Assembly (NCBI RefSeq): GCF_003945595.2
Contig: NW_024104551.1
Span: 1-64,000 of the forward strand
DNA: 64,000 nucleotides
Reading direction: 5' to 3'
Origin: Pipra filicauda
Taxonomy: Eukaryota; Chordata; Aves; Passeriformes; Pipridae
The notes beneath the pieces are model-generated. The model was given only the letters and a program-made list of their open reading frames with translations. It did not search any database and was not told the origin of the DNA. This document shows positions 1 through 11,394 of the stretch, one piece after another. Position numbers and translations under genes: made by a program. Numbering within the stretch: position 1 is the first letter of the stretch; every line of letters begins with the position of its first letter.

Positions 1-1730
1 ATCATTAGCAACAATTGTTGTACCTGTATCTGGAATATGTTCATCCCATGAGCATCATGAGGTGTTTATTGCAGGGACTGCAGAGAAATATATAGAAGTA
101 CAAGAAGTCTGCCTAGTACTGTACAGTAGAGATAGATTAGCTCAGGAAACACTGCCTATGCTCCACCATTTTTTTTTTTTTTAGACAGATCGTGTGACTT
201 CTCTGTTGAATTTCAAATTATTTTGGTGGGCTTGGACATCAAAATCATAGAATCTTCTCGCTTTAAATTGTACAAATTCTTGCCACAAACATGCTTCTTG
301 CCTGCTTGTATAATCCCAAACTGCTACAAGCTTTTTAGCTGCAGAGTTATTTATGGATTACCCTATCTGATCTTTAATGTGGAACATATACAGCAGTACC
401 TCTCTAGTGCTTTGCACTACTGTACTAACTGTAAAGAAGCAGCAGGCAGCTCAGAAAGAGCATCCTCAAAAAGCTTTGATAAATCATAAAAGCAATCTGT
501 ACATGGCAGGGAGACACAGCTAGTCAAAGGGAAAGCTATTTTAAATCACCAGTAATAGTAATTGCAGACTCTCCCTGTCTAGTTCAGTCTGGGTTAGATG
601 TGAACATTCCCAAGAGCATTTTGTGCTTCTGGATCTGTGATTGTGTAACTGACTTGCTGCCTCGTCTCCTTGTGAAAGGCTTTGACAAGCAAGGCCTTTG
701 GCAGGGCTAAACAGGCAGCACATCTTTGCTGCCTTTCTCAATGTTAAACTCTGAATCCAAGCTGGTGTCTGCATGTCCATGTTGTTTCCTCCATAGCTGA
801 AATTCCACTGACTAGTGAACCAGTGGGGTGGCATTAACAGCCCCAAATAACCTACAGAGTCATTTCACACACAACAGGAAGGCTTTTGCCGCTGGCAATT
901 TGCAAAAGAAAAATAGGAGGGATGATCCAGATTTTGTTACTTTTATGTTGGCTTCCCAAGCTGCAAATCATTAACAAATGTTTTTAAAAAATCACAGGGA
1001 TTCTTAGTCCTACAGAGAGTGGACAGTCAGAAGGGAAGTCTGAGGAAGAGGTCTCCTGCCCCTGCCAACAGCCACACGATGTCAGTATTGGCTCATACAA
1101 AGAGAATGAGTTGTGCATTCCCTCGATTGCCATTGTGCACCTGGCAGGGCTGTGACAGGCCAAGGTTATGATGCTGGAAGTAACCCCGGGAAGATGGAAC
1201 ACCATGCCCAAGCACAGAACTGGGTGCAAAGTGGAATGGTCACAAAGGCAAAGCTGTGTGTTCTTCTGGTGTGCAATTTTGCCTCTGATAAATCATTTAT
1301 CTTTTCTAGACTACCACCATGTATCCCAAGGGTACACGAATCACAGTTTCCTTATGTTTTTCCAGTTGCTGATGACATAAATTGGAGAATCAGACCCAAC
1401 ACCTGGCTTAGTGCCTACAGCTTGTTTTGTGTTTTTCATCACAACTTTCTTGTAAGTTGACTACTGAGTTCTCACAAATCTGATTTACAGGCTGTTCAGG
1501 ACTTGCTGCTTCTTATTAACAAATCTGTAACTCAGATTAGAATATTTCACTATCAAAAAGCGTGAGGGCACAGAACCTGCTGAAATTTAGTAGGAACATC
1601 TCACTAGATCAAGCTTTTAACACTGGAATTGCCATGACCCATTAGTCAAATACCACCTTTGTGTTTCTTACAGGCTTTCATTAAAATAGCCAGTGAATCT
1701 TTGGTATTAACATGTCCTCCCAGAAATGAC
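1..1730. other. Single-copy AT-rich DNA, no gene seen
   Basis: The stretch contains only short, mutually overlapping frames, the longest 115 codons on the plus strand at 1113-1460, with no recognisable domain or composition bias typical of coding sequence. A run of 14 T lies at 169-182. I see no repeat, RNA gene or promoter here. Confidence 0.6.
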
Positions 1731-1936
1731 AACCATTTCTTCAATGGAAGGGTTTTCAAGCATTGGAACAGGCTGCCCAGGGAAGTGATGGAGTTATCAT
1801 CCCAAGAAGTGTTCAAAAATGTGTGGATATGGCAATTAAGGACATGGTTTAGTGGTGAACATGGTGGTGGTGCTGGATTGAGGGTTGGACTTGATGATCT
1901 TAAAGGTCTTTTCCAACCTTTATGATTCTATGAATC
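1731..1936 (+). mobile_element. CR1 LINE fragment, 3' end
   Basis: The block contains the typical CR1 tail order: an 'acaggctgcccagggaag' segment near 1770, a segment on the 'tgtggatatggcaattaagg' pattern near 1820, a TTGATGATCTTAAAGG segment and the terminal 'tatgattctatgaat' repeat at 1921. Only the last roughly 200 bp of the roughly 4.5-kb element is present, as is usual for 5'-truncated CR1 insertions. It belongs to the same subtype as the copies at 35840, 39145 and 43120. The short plus-strand frame through it is the degenerate ORF2/3' end and not a gene. Confidence 0.9.
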
Positions 1937-3343
1937 TGGAAGAAGGGAATATTTTTTATATGAAATCTATGTGAAAGCTTGGAGGTCTTTTTCCACTGGA
2001 GAATATACAAGTACTGAACTAGAAATGGAACAGATCTGTTACTTGGCAACTCCATTCCTGGATTTCTCCTTCAGTTTGAACATCCCTAACTATTTTAAGG
2101 AATGATGCTCTAGAGCTTTTATTGAAAAACTTAATCCATTCTACTGGTGATATGTCAAAGCTCAACTGAGAGCATATGCTGGATACATTCTGCAAACCTT
2201 CTTAGGTTCCTGTGTTTCTGGTGTTCTACACTTCCTTTTCTGTGAGATGATTCATACACAGAGAAAGATTAGTTCTGCGTTAGAACAACTTTGTTGCATA
2301 TGTTATATAACATCATGTTTTCTCTGTTGCCATATATATTTGACGGTATAAACACAAACAACAATGAAAAGCCAAATCATAGTTTAATACTGAAATCCTC
2401 TTAAATCCCTTTAGCAGGAAACCAGATGGTGGTGGTGTTATAGTTAAGAAATAAGTTTCTATTTTAGTTTTATTTTAGATTTTTTTTTTTTGCATGATAT
2501 TTTTTTAAAAGTCTTCCAGTGTGGTTGCCTCTGGAAAAACAGATGCAGCAATTGGACCAGCTTTTCAGTTGGCCCCTTCAGGTTTCCTCAGAAAATGACA
2601 GGATCACACTATACCACTGTTCTTCCTCTTCCATTCCCTCTTGATCCAAAGGGAGGAAGGAGGATTCAGGGCACAGACACTACTTTCTGCATTATCCTGG
2701 GATCTAAAATCTAGAGTGAAGTTACTTCTGTGAGAGTGATCTTTCTTTCAATCAAGCAACTAAAATAGTGAATGTCACAGCCTCTCTGTGAAAGACTTTC
2801 ACATGGGCCTTTTTCGTAATCATACACAAGGAAAATGGAAGTTCAAGTCATGAAAAGCATCCTCAGACACACAATTCTCCTACCTTCCTTCAGGGCTACT
2901 GCAATATCATTCAGTTTCTCCTGGAAGAAAATTTCCACCACATGATAAAGGTGCCATTACACAGACCCAAACTCCAGCTCTCTCTTCCTCTCTTCCTCTT
3001 AGGGCCTGTACTCACCAGCAGCGTGAGCTGAATGCCCTCCTGTCCAGTGCACTTCCCACAGGAGTGCAAATTACTCATTAATATTAATTTTTCAGAGGGG
3101 AACTGGAGTCAACTTGAGTCAAACATTTTTTGCTGTCAGAGGGTTTATCAGTTTTATTGCCATCCTCTACCACCGGTTTATTGGAAGAAGCAGATCCAAG
3201 GAGTGCAAAGTCTGCATGGTGGTCCTTGGCTCTTAGAGGAGTTTGTGGTGCAAGTTTAGGTCTTCACTGAGAAAGCTCTACTTCCCTTAACTTTTTTTGA
3301 TAGGATATTCTTGCATGTCCAGCTAAGTAAAATGTCCTGCAAG
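1937..3343. other. Single-copy DNA, no gene seen
   Basis: A T12 run lies at 2480-2491 and a pyrimidine-rich CTCTTCCT tract at about 2977-3000. Frames are 75 codons or shorter and none is recognisable. Nothing else is visible. Confidence 0.55.
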
Positions 3344-3348
3344 GGTGG
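3344..3348. repeat. Left target-site duplication of the LTR (GGTGG)
   Basis: The five bases GGTGG directly before the LTR's TG terminus are repeated exactly at 4169-4173, directly after its CA terminus. A perfect 5-bp duplication is the footprint of retroviral integration, and the class III (ERVL-like) group commonly gives 5 bp. Confidence 0.85.
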
Positions 3349-3474
3349 TGTTACGACCCGCCCCAGGAAAAGGGGAGAGGGGGGTAACTCAGGTTTTTAT
3401 CAATAATTCCCTTGGGGTGGATTAAAGTGAAACGACACTAAATAACCGGTGTCATAAAACATATACTGGCAAGG

Positions 3475-3480
3475 TTTATT
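3475..3480 (-). promoter_or_regulatory. LTR poly(A) signal AATAAA
   Basis: TTTATT on the plus strand reads AATAAA in the LTR sense. It lies about 275 bp downstream of the LTR TATA box and about 125 bp before the LTR 3' end, the expected position for the R/U5 boundary signal. Confidence 0.7.
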
Positions 3481-3647
3481 TTAACAATTTTGAATCAATA
3501 GGTAAGTTAACATTTTTGGGTGCTGTCATAACCTTTCTGGGGAGGAGAAAAATGCATAGGGGAGAGAAAGGCAGCATAAGAGCAAGGGAGAGTAAGAGAA
3601 AGAAAAGCTGAGAGTGGACAGATGTATATAGTCACCGCCCACTGGAT

Positions 3648-3695
3648 CCAGTGATGCTTGAGAGCGATGTTTTCCAGTGATGCTTGAGAGCGATG
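3648..3695. repeat. 26-bp direct repeat inside the LTR
   Basis: A 22-bp segment beginning CCAGTGATGCTTGAGAGCG occurs at 3648-3669 and again at 3674-3695, a period of 26 bp. It lies just downstream of the LTR TATA box in the LTR sense, so it would fall in the transcribed leader. Confidence 0.85.
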
Positions 3696-3755
3696 GTCTT
3701 GATTCGCAGGCGGTGGGGGAGAAGGAGAACCCAAATTCTCAAAGTCACCAGTCAG

Positions 3756-3763
3756 TTTATATA
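3756..3763 (-). promoter_or_regulatory. LTR TATA box TATATAAA
   Basis: TTTATATA on the plus strand reads TATATAAA in the LTR orientation. Its position between the U3 tandem repeats and the AATAAA signal supports its being the LTR core promoter. Whether it is active cannot be judged from sequence. Confidence 0.65.
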
Positions 3764-3804
3764 TCCTCAGCATGCTCTTGCACCTCCCTGGCATGAGGAG
3801 TTGT

Positions 3805-3985
3805 TTGCCTTTTAGGGCTTAGAGATGGGCCCGATTGGCCACCTGAGGCATCTTCTTGCCTTTTATGGCTTAGAGATGGGCCCGATTGGCCACCTGAGGC
3901 ATCTTCTTGCCTTTTAGGGCTTAGCCCCTCTGAGGCAACTTCTTGCCTTTTTAGGGCTTAGTCTACCTGAGGCATCTTCTAGGCC
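3805..3985 (-). repeat. 51-bp tandem repeats in LTR U3
   Basis: Units start with TTGCCTTTT at 3805, 3856 and 3907 (period exactly 51 bp) and a shortened unit starts at 3943 (36 bp later). Each full unit carries the GGGCTTAGAGATGGGCCCG and GGCCACCTGAGGCATC segments. They lie upstream of the TATA box in the LTR sense, the usual place of retroviral enhancer repeats. Confidence 0.9.
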
Positions 3986-4168
3986 TGTGCTGTGTCTTTT
4001 GTATCAACAGTCAAAAGCCTGCAAGCTCAGCTCTTATCTTTTCAGGACTTCACACCTTCAGCACTGGAGGGAGGGAGGGGCCTGATTGCTCATCAGATGT
4101 ATCAATAGTCAAAAGCCTGCAAAAGTCTCCTAGAATGCATAAATCATTAACCATTTCAGTCTCTGACA

Positions 4169-4173
4169 GGTGG
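4169..4173. repeat. Right target-site duplication of the LTR (GGTGG)
   Basis: This is identical to 3344-3348 and directly abuts the CA end of the LTR. Confidence 0.85.
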
Positions 4174-4745
4174 GTGCAGTATCCGAGTCAGGTGGCAAAT
4201 GGCTGAAACAAGGTATCAGAGGCCAGACCAAGTGCAGTCCTAATGCAGAATGAAATACATGAAGTAGAAGGAACTAATGAAGAACACTAAAATAAAAAAG
4301 AAATAGAAAAAAAACCTAAAAAACCTTTAGTTAGAGAGCAATCAGTCAAGACCTTGTTAGAGATTTTTATATCTTCAGACACATTTATCAAAACTATTTC
4401 AGCTATCTCTATAGTACTCACCCCTCACAGAGGAAAGAACATTGTTAGGTTGAAGTGTCAAAAGAAACGAATAGGAACAAAAAAAAATAAAATTGAGAGA
4501 TTCTGAAAACATATCAACCACCATGTTTCAACCATCTGATTAATCTTCAACAGGGCAATTTTGAAGCAATATTCCTATTAGACAAGAGTCCTCATAGGTT
4601 TTTGTAGTTTCAAGGCTTTTTACAGAAATTCTTCAGTGTTTCCTCAATTAGTGCAAATATTGACCCCTTCCTTTGAACAAGACAAAATGAAAAAGTGGAA
4701 TCAATTAAACATATCCTCTGGCTGCCAGTCTAGAGAGGGGAGGTT

Positions 4746-4943
4746 TCAAATCAATCCTAAAGGAGCAGTGGTGTAGTTAAGAAGTATCACTGCTCCACTT
4801 GTTCTCTCAGGGTAAAGGAGTTTCAATATTCCCTTGGCTGTTTTGTAGACTGTTTTCTTGATGAAATCGGGCTCATACAGTCCTTCTAAGCATTTCAACT
4901 GGAGTCCAATTTCATCTAAGTTTGATGGGGGGATAGAAGTCAC
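4746..4943 (-). pseudogene. Exon-like open frame, product unknown
   Basis: About 65 codons on the minus strand, opened by GTG and not ATG, ending at a TGA. The frame includes CLEGLYEPDFIKKTVYKTAK and then GILKLLYPER, a composition (K, L, E, D, Y without low complexity) that looks more like real protein than the other short frames here. The same frame continues upstream for only a few codons to a TGA. Just beyond that, on the minus strand, lies a long T-rich tract ending TTCTCCTGCTTAG, similar to a 3' splice site. It could be a decayed exon, a processed pseudogene piece, or chance. I do not recognise a family. Confidence 0.2.
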
Positions 4944-5929
4944 TAAGGCATTAAGTTCTCACTCCTCTAAGCAGGAGAACCCATCAGAAAAAAAAAATAA
5001 ATACTGAAGTGCAAGCTTGGTCTTTATTAAAGATGTTAATTTGTTCATTTTGTTTTTAGCAACAGAGTAGTTTAACATCAGTATAGACTTAATTTAAAAT
5101 AGTTATTTATTGCGCTAGAAAGTAATGCCTAACACTAAGAAATCTAAACTTGTTGAGTAGTTCCTGTATTTCTTAAGTAACAAAGTAAACTGTTAACTCT
5201 CCTCTTACTCTCATTTTCCCCCTTAAATTTTAAAACCACATCCAGTCTGTCTTGCTAGTAACCAGACAGTATTTATTTTGACTCTGAAGGGAGTTAGCGT
5301 TAATAACTGTGCGGCCGCTGTGCTCATCTGAACACTAAACCAATCTACAGTATAAAATTTAAGGGGATTAAAATCTCTTGATGTTATGAATTTAAAAATT
5401 TATATGTCATGAGGAAAGATTGAAGAGGTAAAAGTTGTAGGCAAAAGACAAGATCCAAAATTTCTCTCAGATTGATGTCCTGTATTGCTGCATTCAGTCT
5501 GGGCTTAAAGGTTGAGTCTTACTTTAAAGTATAGAGAAAAAGGCAAAAAAATTTACCAAAGGTCTTGTACATCACTCCATCTTCACCAGTGGCAGAGGAG
5601 GATAATGTTCTCACTGATCAGTGTGCCATGTACCTTTTGTGGGGTTATAAACTGCTACATCAAATGCAAACAGGAGACAAGGGATTCCCAAGGTACCTGT
5701 CCCTCAGGGTACCCACTCTCTCCACTGTAGCAGCTGTGTGTTTTTAAATACAAATATTAAAACTGTATTGGAAAACCTGATGGAACCCAATATCTCATCT
5801 CACATCTCCTGCTGTCACCACAGGCAGGTCAGTAGTCATATATATATATATTTATATTTCTTAACCTGATGTACTGTCCCTTCCCACTAGGTTGAGCAGG
5901 TTTTGTCCTAGAGCCAAAGCAGAGCTCTT

Positions 5930-6185
5930 GCTTTGTTATTTGTTATTTGACTGTCAAACTGTAACTGATGTTTTTTGACAAAGTGCCTGTGCCTGTTAGA
6001 GACCCCAGATGCAGGAGACTCCTGATGGGTGTGAGCGTAATGGGCAGTTAGTTCTGCTTTCCCGGCCATTACTTTCTGCAATACCGTGGTATGATGAATA
6101 ATGAATTGCCCGTGTTACCTTCCCTCTTCTGAGGCTGTTTTTATGCTTAGCAATAACTACAAATTCTGACAGAACTAGCTGGGAA
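5930..6185. other. Candidate conserved non-coding block
   Basis: This repeat-free block has balanced composition and contains homeodomain-type ATTA/TAAT cores around 6095-6107 and scattered CpGs (CCCGGCC, ACCGTGG, GCCCGTG) in a region otherwise poor in CpG. It has no open frame of note. The call rests on appearance only. Confidence 0.2.
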
Positions 6186-6554
6186 TCCTCTAAAAAGAAA
6201 TGTTATTTGGGGGAGGACTGTAGGTTGCTCAGTGCTAGAGCTAAATTACATGATGTGCTTGCTTTAGCAGAGCAGACTACGACACTATCTGGTCTGGCCA
6301 GGAAGCAGAGTTATTTTGTCCCATCCCTGCTGTTACATGGACCATATAACAATTACAGCATCTAAATAATTATAATATCTAATCTGTTCAACAGTCCCAG
6401 CCAGTCCTGTCCCTCACACAGTCAAGTTTCCTGCAGTCTTACCTTTGAATACAGTGGGAAGTTCATAAGTCAGTGTCTGAAGACAGAATGTGACTGTGGA
6501 GTCAACCAGACCCCAAGCACCTGCTCAATTCCTCTCATTGAGGAATCATGTATT

Positions 6555-6620
6555 ACAGGCAGGCAGGAAGGCAGACAGGAAAGTGGGAAGGCAGGAGGAA
6601 AGAAGGAAGGAAGAAAGGAA
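6555..6620. repeat. Purine-rich GGCA/GGAA simple repeat
   Basis: Imperfect tetranucleotide units (GGCAGGCAGGAAGGCAG, then GGAAGGAAGAAAGGAA) form an almost uninterrupted purine-rich strand. Confidence 0.85.
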
Positions 6621-6663
6621 TAGAACTTAGCAGATACAACAGATTATAGCAGATAATCAAGGG

Positions 6664-7027
6664 ATCATAGGAATATAGAACAGTTTGGGAGGGACCTTCG
6701 AGATCATCTAGTTCCAACCCTTCTGCCATGGACAGGGACACTTTCCACTAGATCAGCTTCCTCAAAACCCCATCTAACCTAGCCTTGAACACTTCCAGGT
6801 ATGGGACATCCACAACTTCTCTGGACAACCTGTGCCAGTGCCTCACCACTCTCTCAGTAAAGAATTTCTTCCTAATATATAATCTAACCCTGCACTCTTT
6901 CAGTTTAAAGCCATTCTCCCTTCACTGGTCACTACATGCCCTTGTAAAAAGTCCCTCTCCAGCTCTCTTGGAGCCCCTTTAGGTACTGGAATGTTTCCAT
7001 AAGGTTGTCTTACAGCCTTCTCCAGGT
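6664..7027 (-). mobile_element. CR1 LINE fragment (about 365 bp)
   Basis: Starts with the inverted CR1 tail (ATCATAGGAATATAGAACAG, then TTTGGGAGGGACCTTCGAGA) and continues through the usual reverse-orientation order: TTCCAACCC, CTTGAACACTTCCAGG, ACAACTTCTCTGGACAACCT, AAGAATTTCTTCCTAATAT and CTCTCCAGCTCTCTTGGAG. The insertion is 5'-truncated at the right edge. The purine-rich simple repeat lies just beyond its 3' end. Confidence 0.92.
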
Positions 7028-9515
7028 AAAATATCTTCTATTCCGTGGATATTACCATATAAAAAAACTCCAGGAGGATGGATATGTAAAATATCCTTTT
7101 CTGACTACTCAGGCTGGTTTTGTAACAGCGTTATGTTCTCCTTGTCCTGTGGGAACAGAAAGGCAGTGGGCGGGAAGCACCTGGCTCTTCCCTCCTGCAT
7201 CTTTTCTGGCACACTCCAGAGGAGCAGGGATGAGCTGCTCACAGGCTGCTGCTGTACTCTACATCATCAATGCATGTCCTTACAGGACAGAAGTGAGTCT
7301 AGAGGCAAAGAAGTAATTCTGAAGAGATACAGATCCATGTGTTGAAACTGATCACCATGACATGCTTTAAAGATTAAGAATAAAGATTGGGAAGCTTGCA
7401 AATCCAAGATAAAATTCAACAGAAGTCAAAAAAAAGCCAAGCTAAAATAACACAACAATTAATTTAAAAAACAGAAGAAAGGTCATAGATCTCATTTGTC
7501 AGACTAGCTACCAGTGAAATAACATCTGAAACTGAACTCCTGACCAATCAATGTCCAAAAATTATTGAATAAAATAAGGAGATGAAAGAATGCATAAATA
7601 GACTAATATGAACACAGAGAAGAAGAAAAACCTTTCAAAATTTAAAGAGCTTGACTTTAGTTTAATAAAAAAAAATCACATTGAAGAGGGCAGGAATGCT
7701 GCCTGCAAACATGAGGTATGTTTACAAATGCAGGAGGTAACAGGAAAGAAGAGAAAAATGATAGAACAGGAAAGAAAACCTCTTACAAACTGTTTATGAA
7801 TATAATTTGACTAAATATAAAAGGCTTCCAGCCACCAAGCACTGTGGTCTGAAACAGCCTTCTGGTGAGAATAAAGGGAAGTGGAAGCTGAACATGCCTC
7901 AAGGTGCTGGTCAGTCAGATTTCGTAACCAAGGCTCCGGGACTCCCTTCTCTGCAAACTAAGATATCTCTTTCAATCAAATCTCATACTTCTATATAGAT
8001 CTGTGTCTCCAAATCATAATTTGATTCTCATCATGTCTCAGAGTAGTGAACTTTTCTCCTTTCAGCAAATCTTTTCCAAATATTAAAATAAATGCTGAGA
8101 ATAGGAAATAAAAGTGAGAGTGGTAGCTGTTATTGACTACTTATAAAAATGCTCACGGTAAGCTACGTGTGAAGAAGGAAGAACAGAAACATTTGCAGCT
8201 GCAAATATAACAAATTTCACAAGGAGGTTGAAATGTGTGATTTGCTTCAAGAGAAAAGTAGGATTTCTTTTCTACAAAGATATTCATGGCTTAAGTTTGC
8301 GAAATACATGAATGATTTGGCTTAAGTCTCATCCTCAAGTAACTTTGAAAATCAAAGTTCCATTTGCCTTCAAAAAGATCCAGAAACCTACGTCATCCCA
8401 ATACCTTAAAAAGAAATAATTTCTCATTTCTCTGCTGTTTTTCAGAGCACCTTGCATCAGGGGAAAAAAGCTGTGAATATGACTTGAAATATTCCCAAAC
8501 CTTTGCCACTAAGAAAAATTTATGTTTACAGTACTTTCAATTCATACAAGTGCGGGGCAATATAAAAAGAAAATTACTGTGCTTGCTAAAAACAAGTACA
8601 TGTGTGCATGGAACCTTGGTTATCATTCTGTCCCTTAATGTAGGCACACTGGACTTGCACGTTTCAGTCTTTATCTCATGATCTGAACATTTAGCTTCCC
8701 TTTTAAATCAACCATCGATGAAGATATATGGTTTGCTGCCCAGTCATTCAGGCAATACCATTATATTCAGTCCCAAAAACTGAGTTTTGGACTCATTGTC
8801 AAATATTATGCCCAGAAGGAACCATGGAGTCTCTGCAGTGTGTATTTTACCAGCAGCAGAATTTCACCTGCTGCTGAAATACATTATGTCCTAATTTATT
8901 TCAGCCTTGGACCACATTGTGCTAAACCCTGGAACTTAACAAAGTTACAAGGAATATCTCGCAGTTTCTGCCCTCGAGTCCCCCTGATTTCAAAGTATGA
9001 CCAAAAGGTAACTGCGAACTTTCAGAAACGGAACAATCTGCACAGGAGAAAACTGTCAGCTTTCATGTGCTACACATGCAATTGAATTACCTTCTTGAGT
9101 TTGATTTCACTTCCCTGGGACCAAAACAGGATGAAAATCTGTAGTTGTTGAGAGAAAAGCCTCATCAGCACAATGAAATGGGAAAATAACACTGAAAATA
9201 GTGCTGAAGTAAAAGCCCTTCCACTCCTGCTTATCCTTCCAAATGGCTGGGGGTGAGAAAGAACATGTTGCTAACTGTGTAATGAGGCACAGATTGAAAA
9301 TTGCTTAAAAGCCTGTGCACAGTAACAGGGAGGATTTTACCCTGTGGCAGTCTGAGAAAATTATTGTAATTGCACTTTTTAGTTATTATCAACTTGGTCT
9401 CCAGGACCCCAGTAAGTACCATTAGACATCTGCTGTGGGACTATTCTCAGCAAGCAAAGAAGCTGTCAAGTCTTTTAAAAAATATAAATAAGTGGGGGAG
9501 CACTTTGGTTTGGTG

Positions 9516-9617
9516 TTTTTTTTTTTCCTTTTTTTTTTTGCATTCCTCACAAATAACATTATGGAGATATTTTTTCTTTTCTTTTTTTTTTAAAACTTAA
9601 ATATTATTATTATTATT
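9516..9617. repeat. T-rich and ATT low-complexity tract
   Basis: Runs of T interrupted by single C or G are followed by a run of ATT units from 9601. This is ordinary low-complexity DNA. Confidence 0.8.
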
Positions 9618-11394
9618 GGTGCAGGTTGACATTTTTTATTTGCTGTAATAAGTACTTTCCAGGTGATTTGGATAGCATGTGCACTCATTTTAATACTTAT
9701 AATAGCTGAATATATAATAACTAAACAATTGAAGAAAGGTATGTTATAGGTTAGTAGAAGTTGAATGTCTAGACTCTTCACTTTCAGTATTTCATAACCT
9801 GTATTTTCTTTACTTCTACCATGGTTCTACATGTAAAAAGAAGGGGAAATAGAGAGAAAAGGGATTAAATCCAGAAAATAATGGATAGATTTATAGAAAA
9901 AAAAACCCTCTATTCCTTATGTGTTCACTGTGAGAGCAGAGAGAGAAATAAGGAAGGCCTTGATGCTGTGCAAACACTATTCAGCAATAGATAAAATGTG
10001 AATGGTTTTTATCACAGATGTAAAAGACATCTCCTTAGCAGCTACTATGAAGGATATAAACTCCAACCCAACCAGACCTGTGCAAAAATATTCATAAGAA
10101 AGAGCTCAGAAAGTCACACCTGAGTCCTAGGCCCTCTTTCATTGGAAGTATCTCCTGTCCCAAGGCGGAATCCCAACGCCATCCCAGAACCTGGGCAGAG
10201 ATGCTGCCATCCTTCCTGTGGAGGAACCTGTGCTACTGCAAACAAGGGAAAGCAAAGTGTATGGCTGCAGGAGGAAGACAGTATGAGAGAGCTCAAACTC
10301 ACAGTGAGGATAATCAGCACCCAGTTTTCACCCTTACTCTTGGATTGTTTCAGTTTGGTAACCAGTGCTTATGCAGCAGAAATTGGGGAAGGCTACATGT
10401 ACACAATTAAATGTGCTGGGACTTCGTGCTGGCACTGACACTCCTGGCACTGAGTGGTCAATGTGTATCCTATCAAATTTTCTTACCTTCCAAATCAGGA
10501 AGGTTGCACCTAATATGCTTCTTGGAAATGGCCTGTGGCCCCCTCATTGACCAGTTAAGTACCTGGGACTTGTCTAGGCAGTGTTGGTTGGTCCTGACCA
10601 AAACCTTGCCAGATACTGTTTTAACAAATCAACAGTATTACACAGCAAGTTACTGTCAGTGGCTGACTAGGATATAGACATAGTCAAATGGCCAGTGGCC
10701 TGATTATCTGCTGTAGCTATTTAGGATTGCCAAATATCTGTGGCCACCAGAAGTTATTCTGCCCAAAAGGACTCACCTCAGTGAAGGTGGCTCTTAGATG
10801 GACCCAACTTCAACAGTCCTTAGACTTCAAATAGTTCATCAGACCAGTGTTGAGCAAAAGACCAGAATCATCCCTTGCACACTGAGTCCACCCCTTGCGA
10901 TAGCCACACTGTAGAAAAGGCAGAGTTGGAATGGCAGGAGGACAGGGATTCATCCCTCAGAAGAGTCTTGCTTTCTCCCCACGTATGCTCTGCTTTTTGA
11001 CCAGCAAGGCAATAAAGCAGGACAAATTGCAAATTTGCAAATAATTGCAGAATGATACTTGCAGGAATCCTTGCTTTGCTTTCCTCTGCTTTACAATGTC
11101 CCTGTTTTCATGTACTGTTAAATTAGGACACTACATATAAACATATAACTAACTCAAACCCTCTCACAGAAGTAGACTCTCAGCCTCTTGTTTATTCCTT
11201 GCATTTTATTTTTTCTATGAGGCCTTACCTTGGAATCAAACACAAAGCTGCTCATCTCCATCCTTTGAATTCTGGTAAGACAAAAGGGAGAACCTTGAAA
11301 TCGAAGCTAACTGCAGAAGAGCAGACAGATATTCACTTCACAGCAACCCTCTTGGGCTGTTTCCTGTGCTTTTTCTTCTCAGTTCCCCCCTGAT

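Larger units (their letters stand above)
3349..4168 (-). mobile_element. Solo LTR of an endogenous retrovirus (820 bp)
   Basis: The element begins TGTTAC and ends CTGACA on the plus strand (TG...CA termini with a short TGT/ACA inverted repeat) and is flanked by the perfect 5-bp duplication GGTGG. Orientation is minus. Read that way it has tandem 51-bp repeats in U3, then a TATATAAA box (3763-3756), then an AATAAA poly(A) signal (3480-3475), which is the normal U3-R-U5 order. There is no internal retroviral sequence on either side, so this is a recombined solo LTR. The exact duplication suggests a relatively young insertion. The family name is not recognised; ERVL-like is inferred only from the 5-bp duplication. 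Confidence 0.88.
4174..6550. other. Single-copy DNA with an exon-like frame and a possible conserved block
   Basis: An otherwise anonymous AT-rich stretch. It contains the minus-strand frame at 4746-4943 (listed separately), an isolated GCGGCCGC octamer at 5311-5318, an AT dinucleotide run at about 5839-5851 and a repeat-free block at 5930-6185 that looks less random than its surroundings. No other repeats or RNA genes were seen. Confidence 0.5.

Noticed and set aside
3838..3900. GGCCACCTGAGGC segments in the LTR repeats as CTCF sites
   Set aside because: On the reverse strand too many core positions mismatch.
5311..5318. GCGGCCGC octamer as a sign of a CpG island
   Set aside because: Only one isolated pair of CpGs; the surrounding 500 bp is AT-rich.
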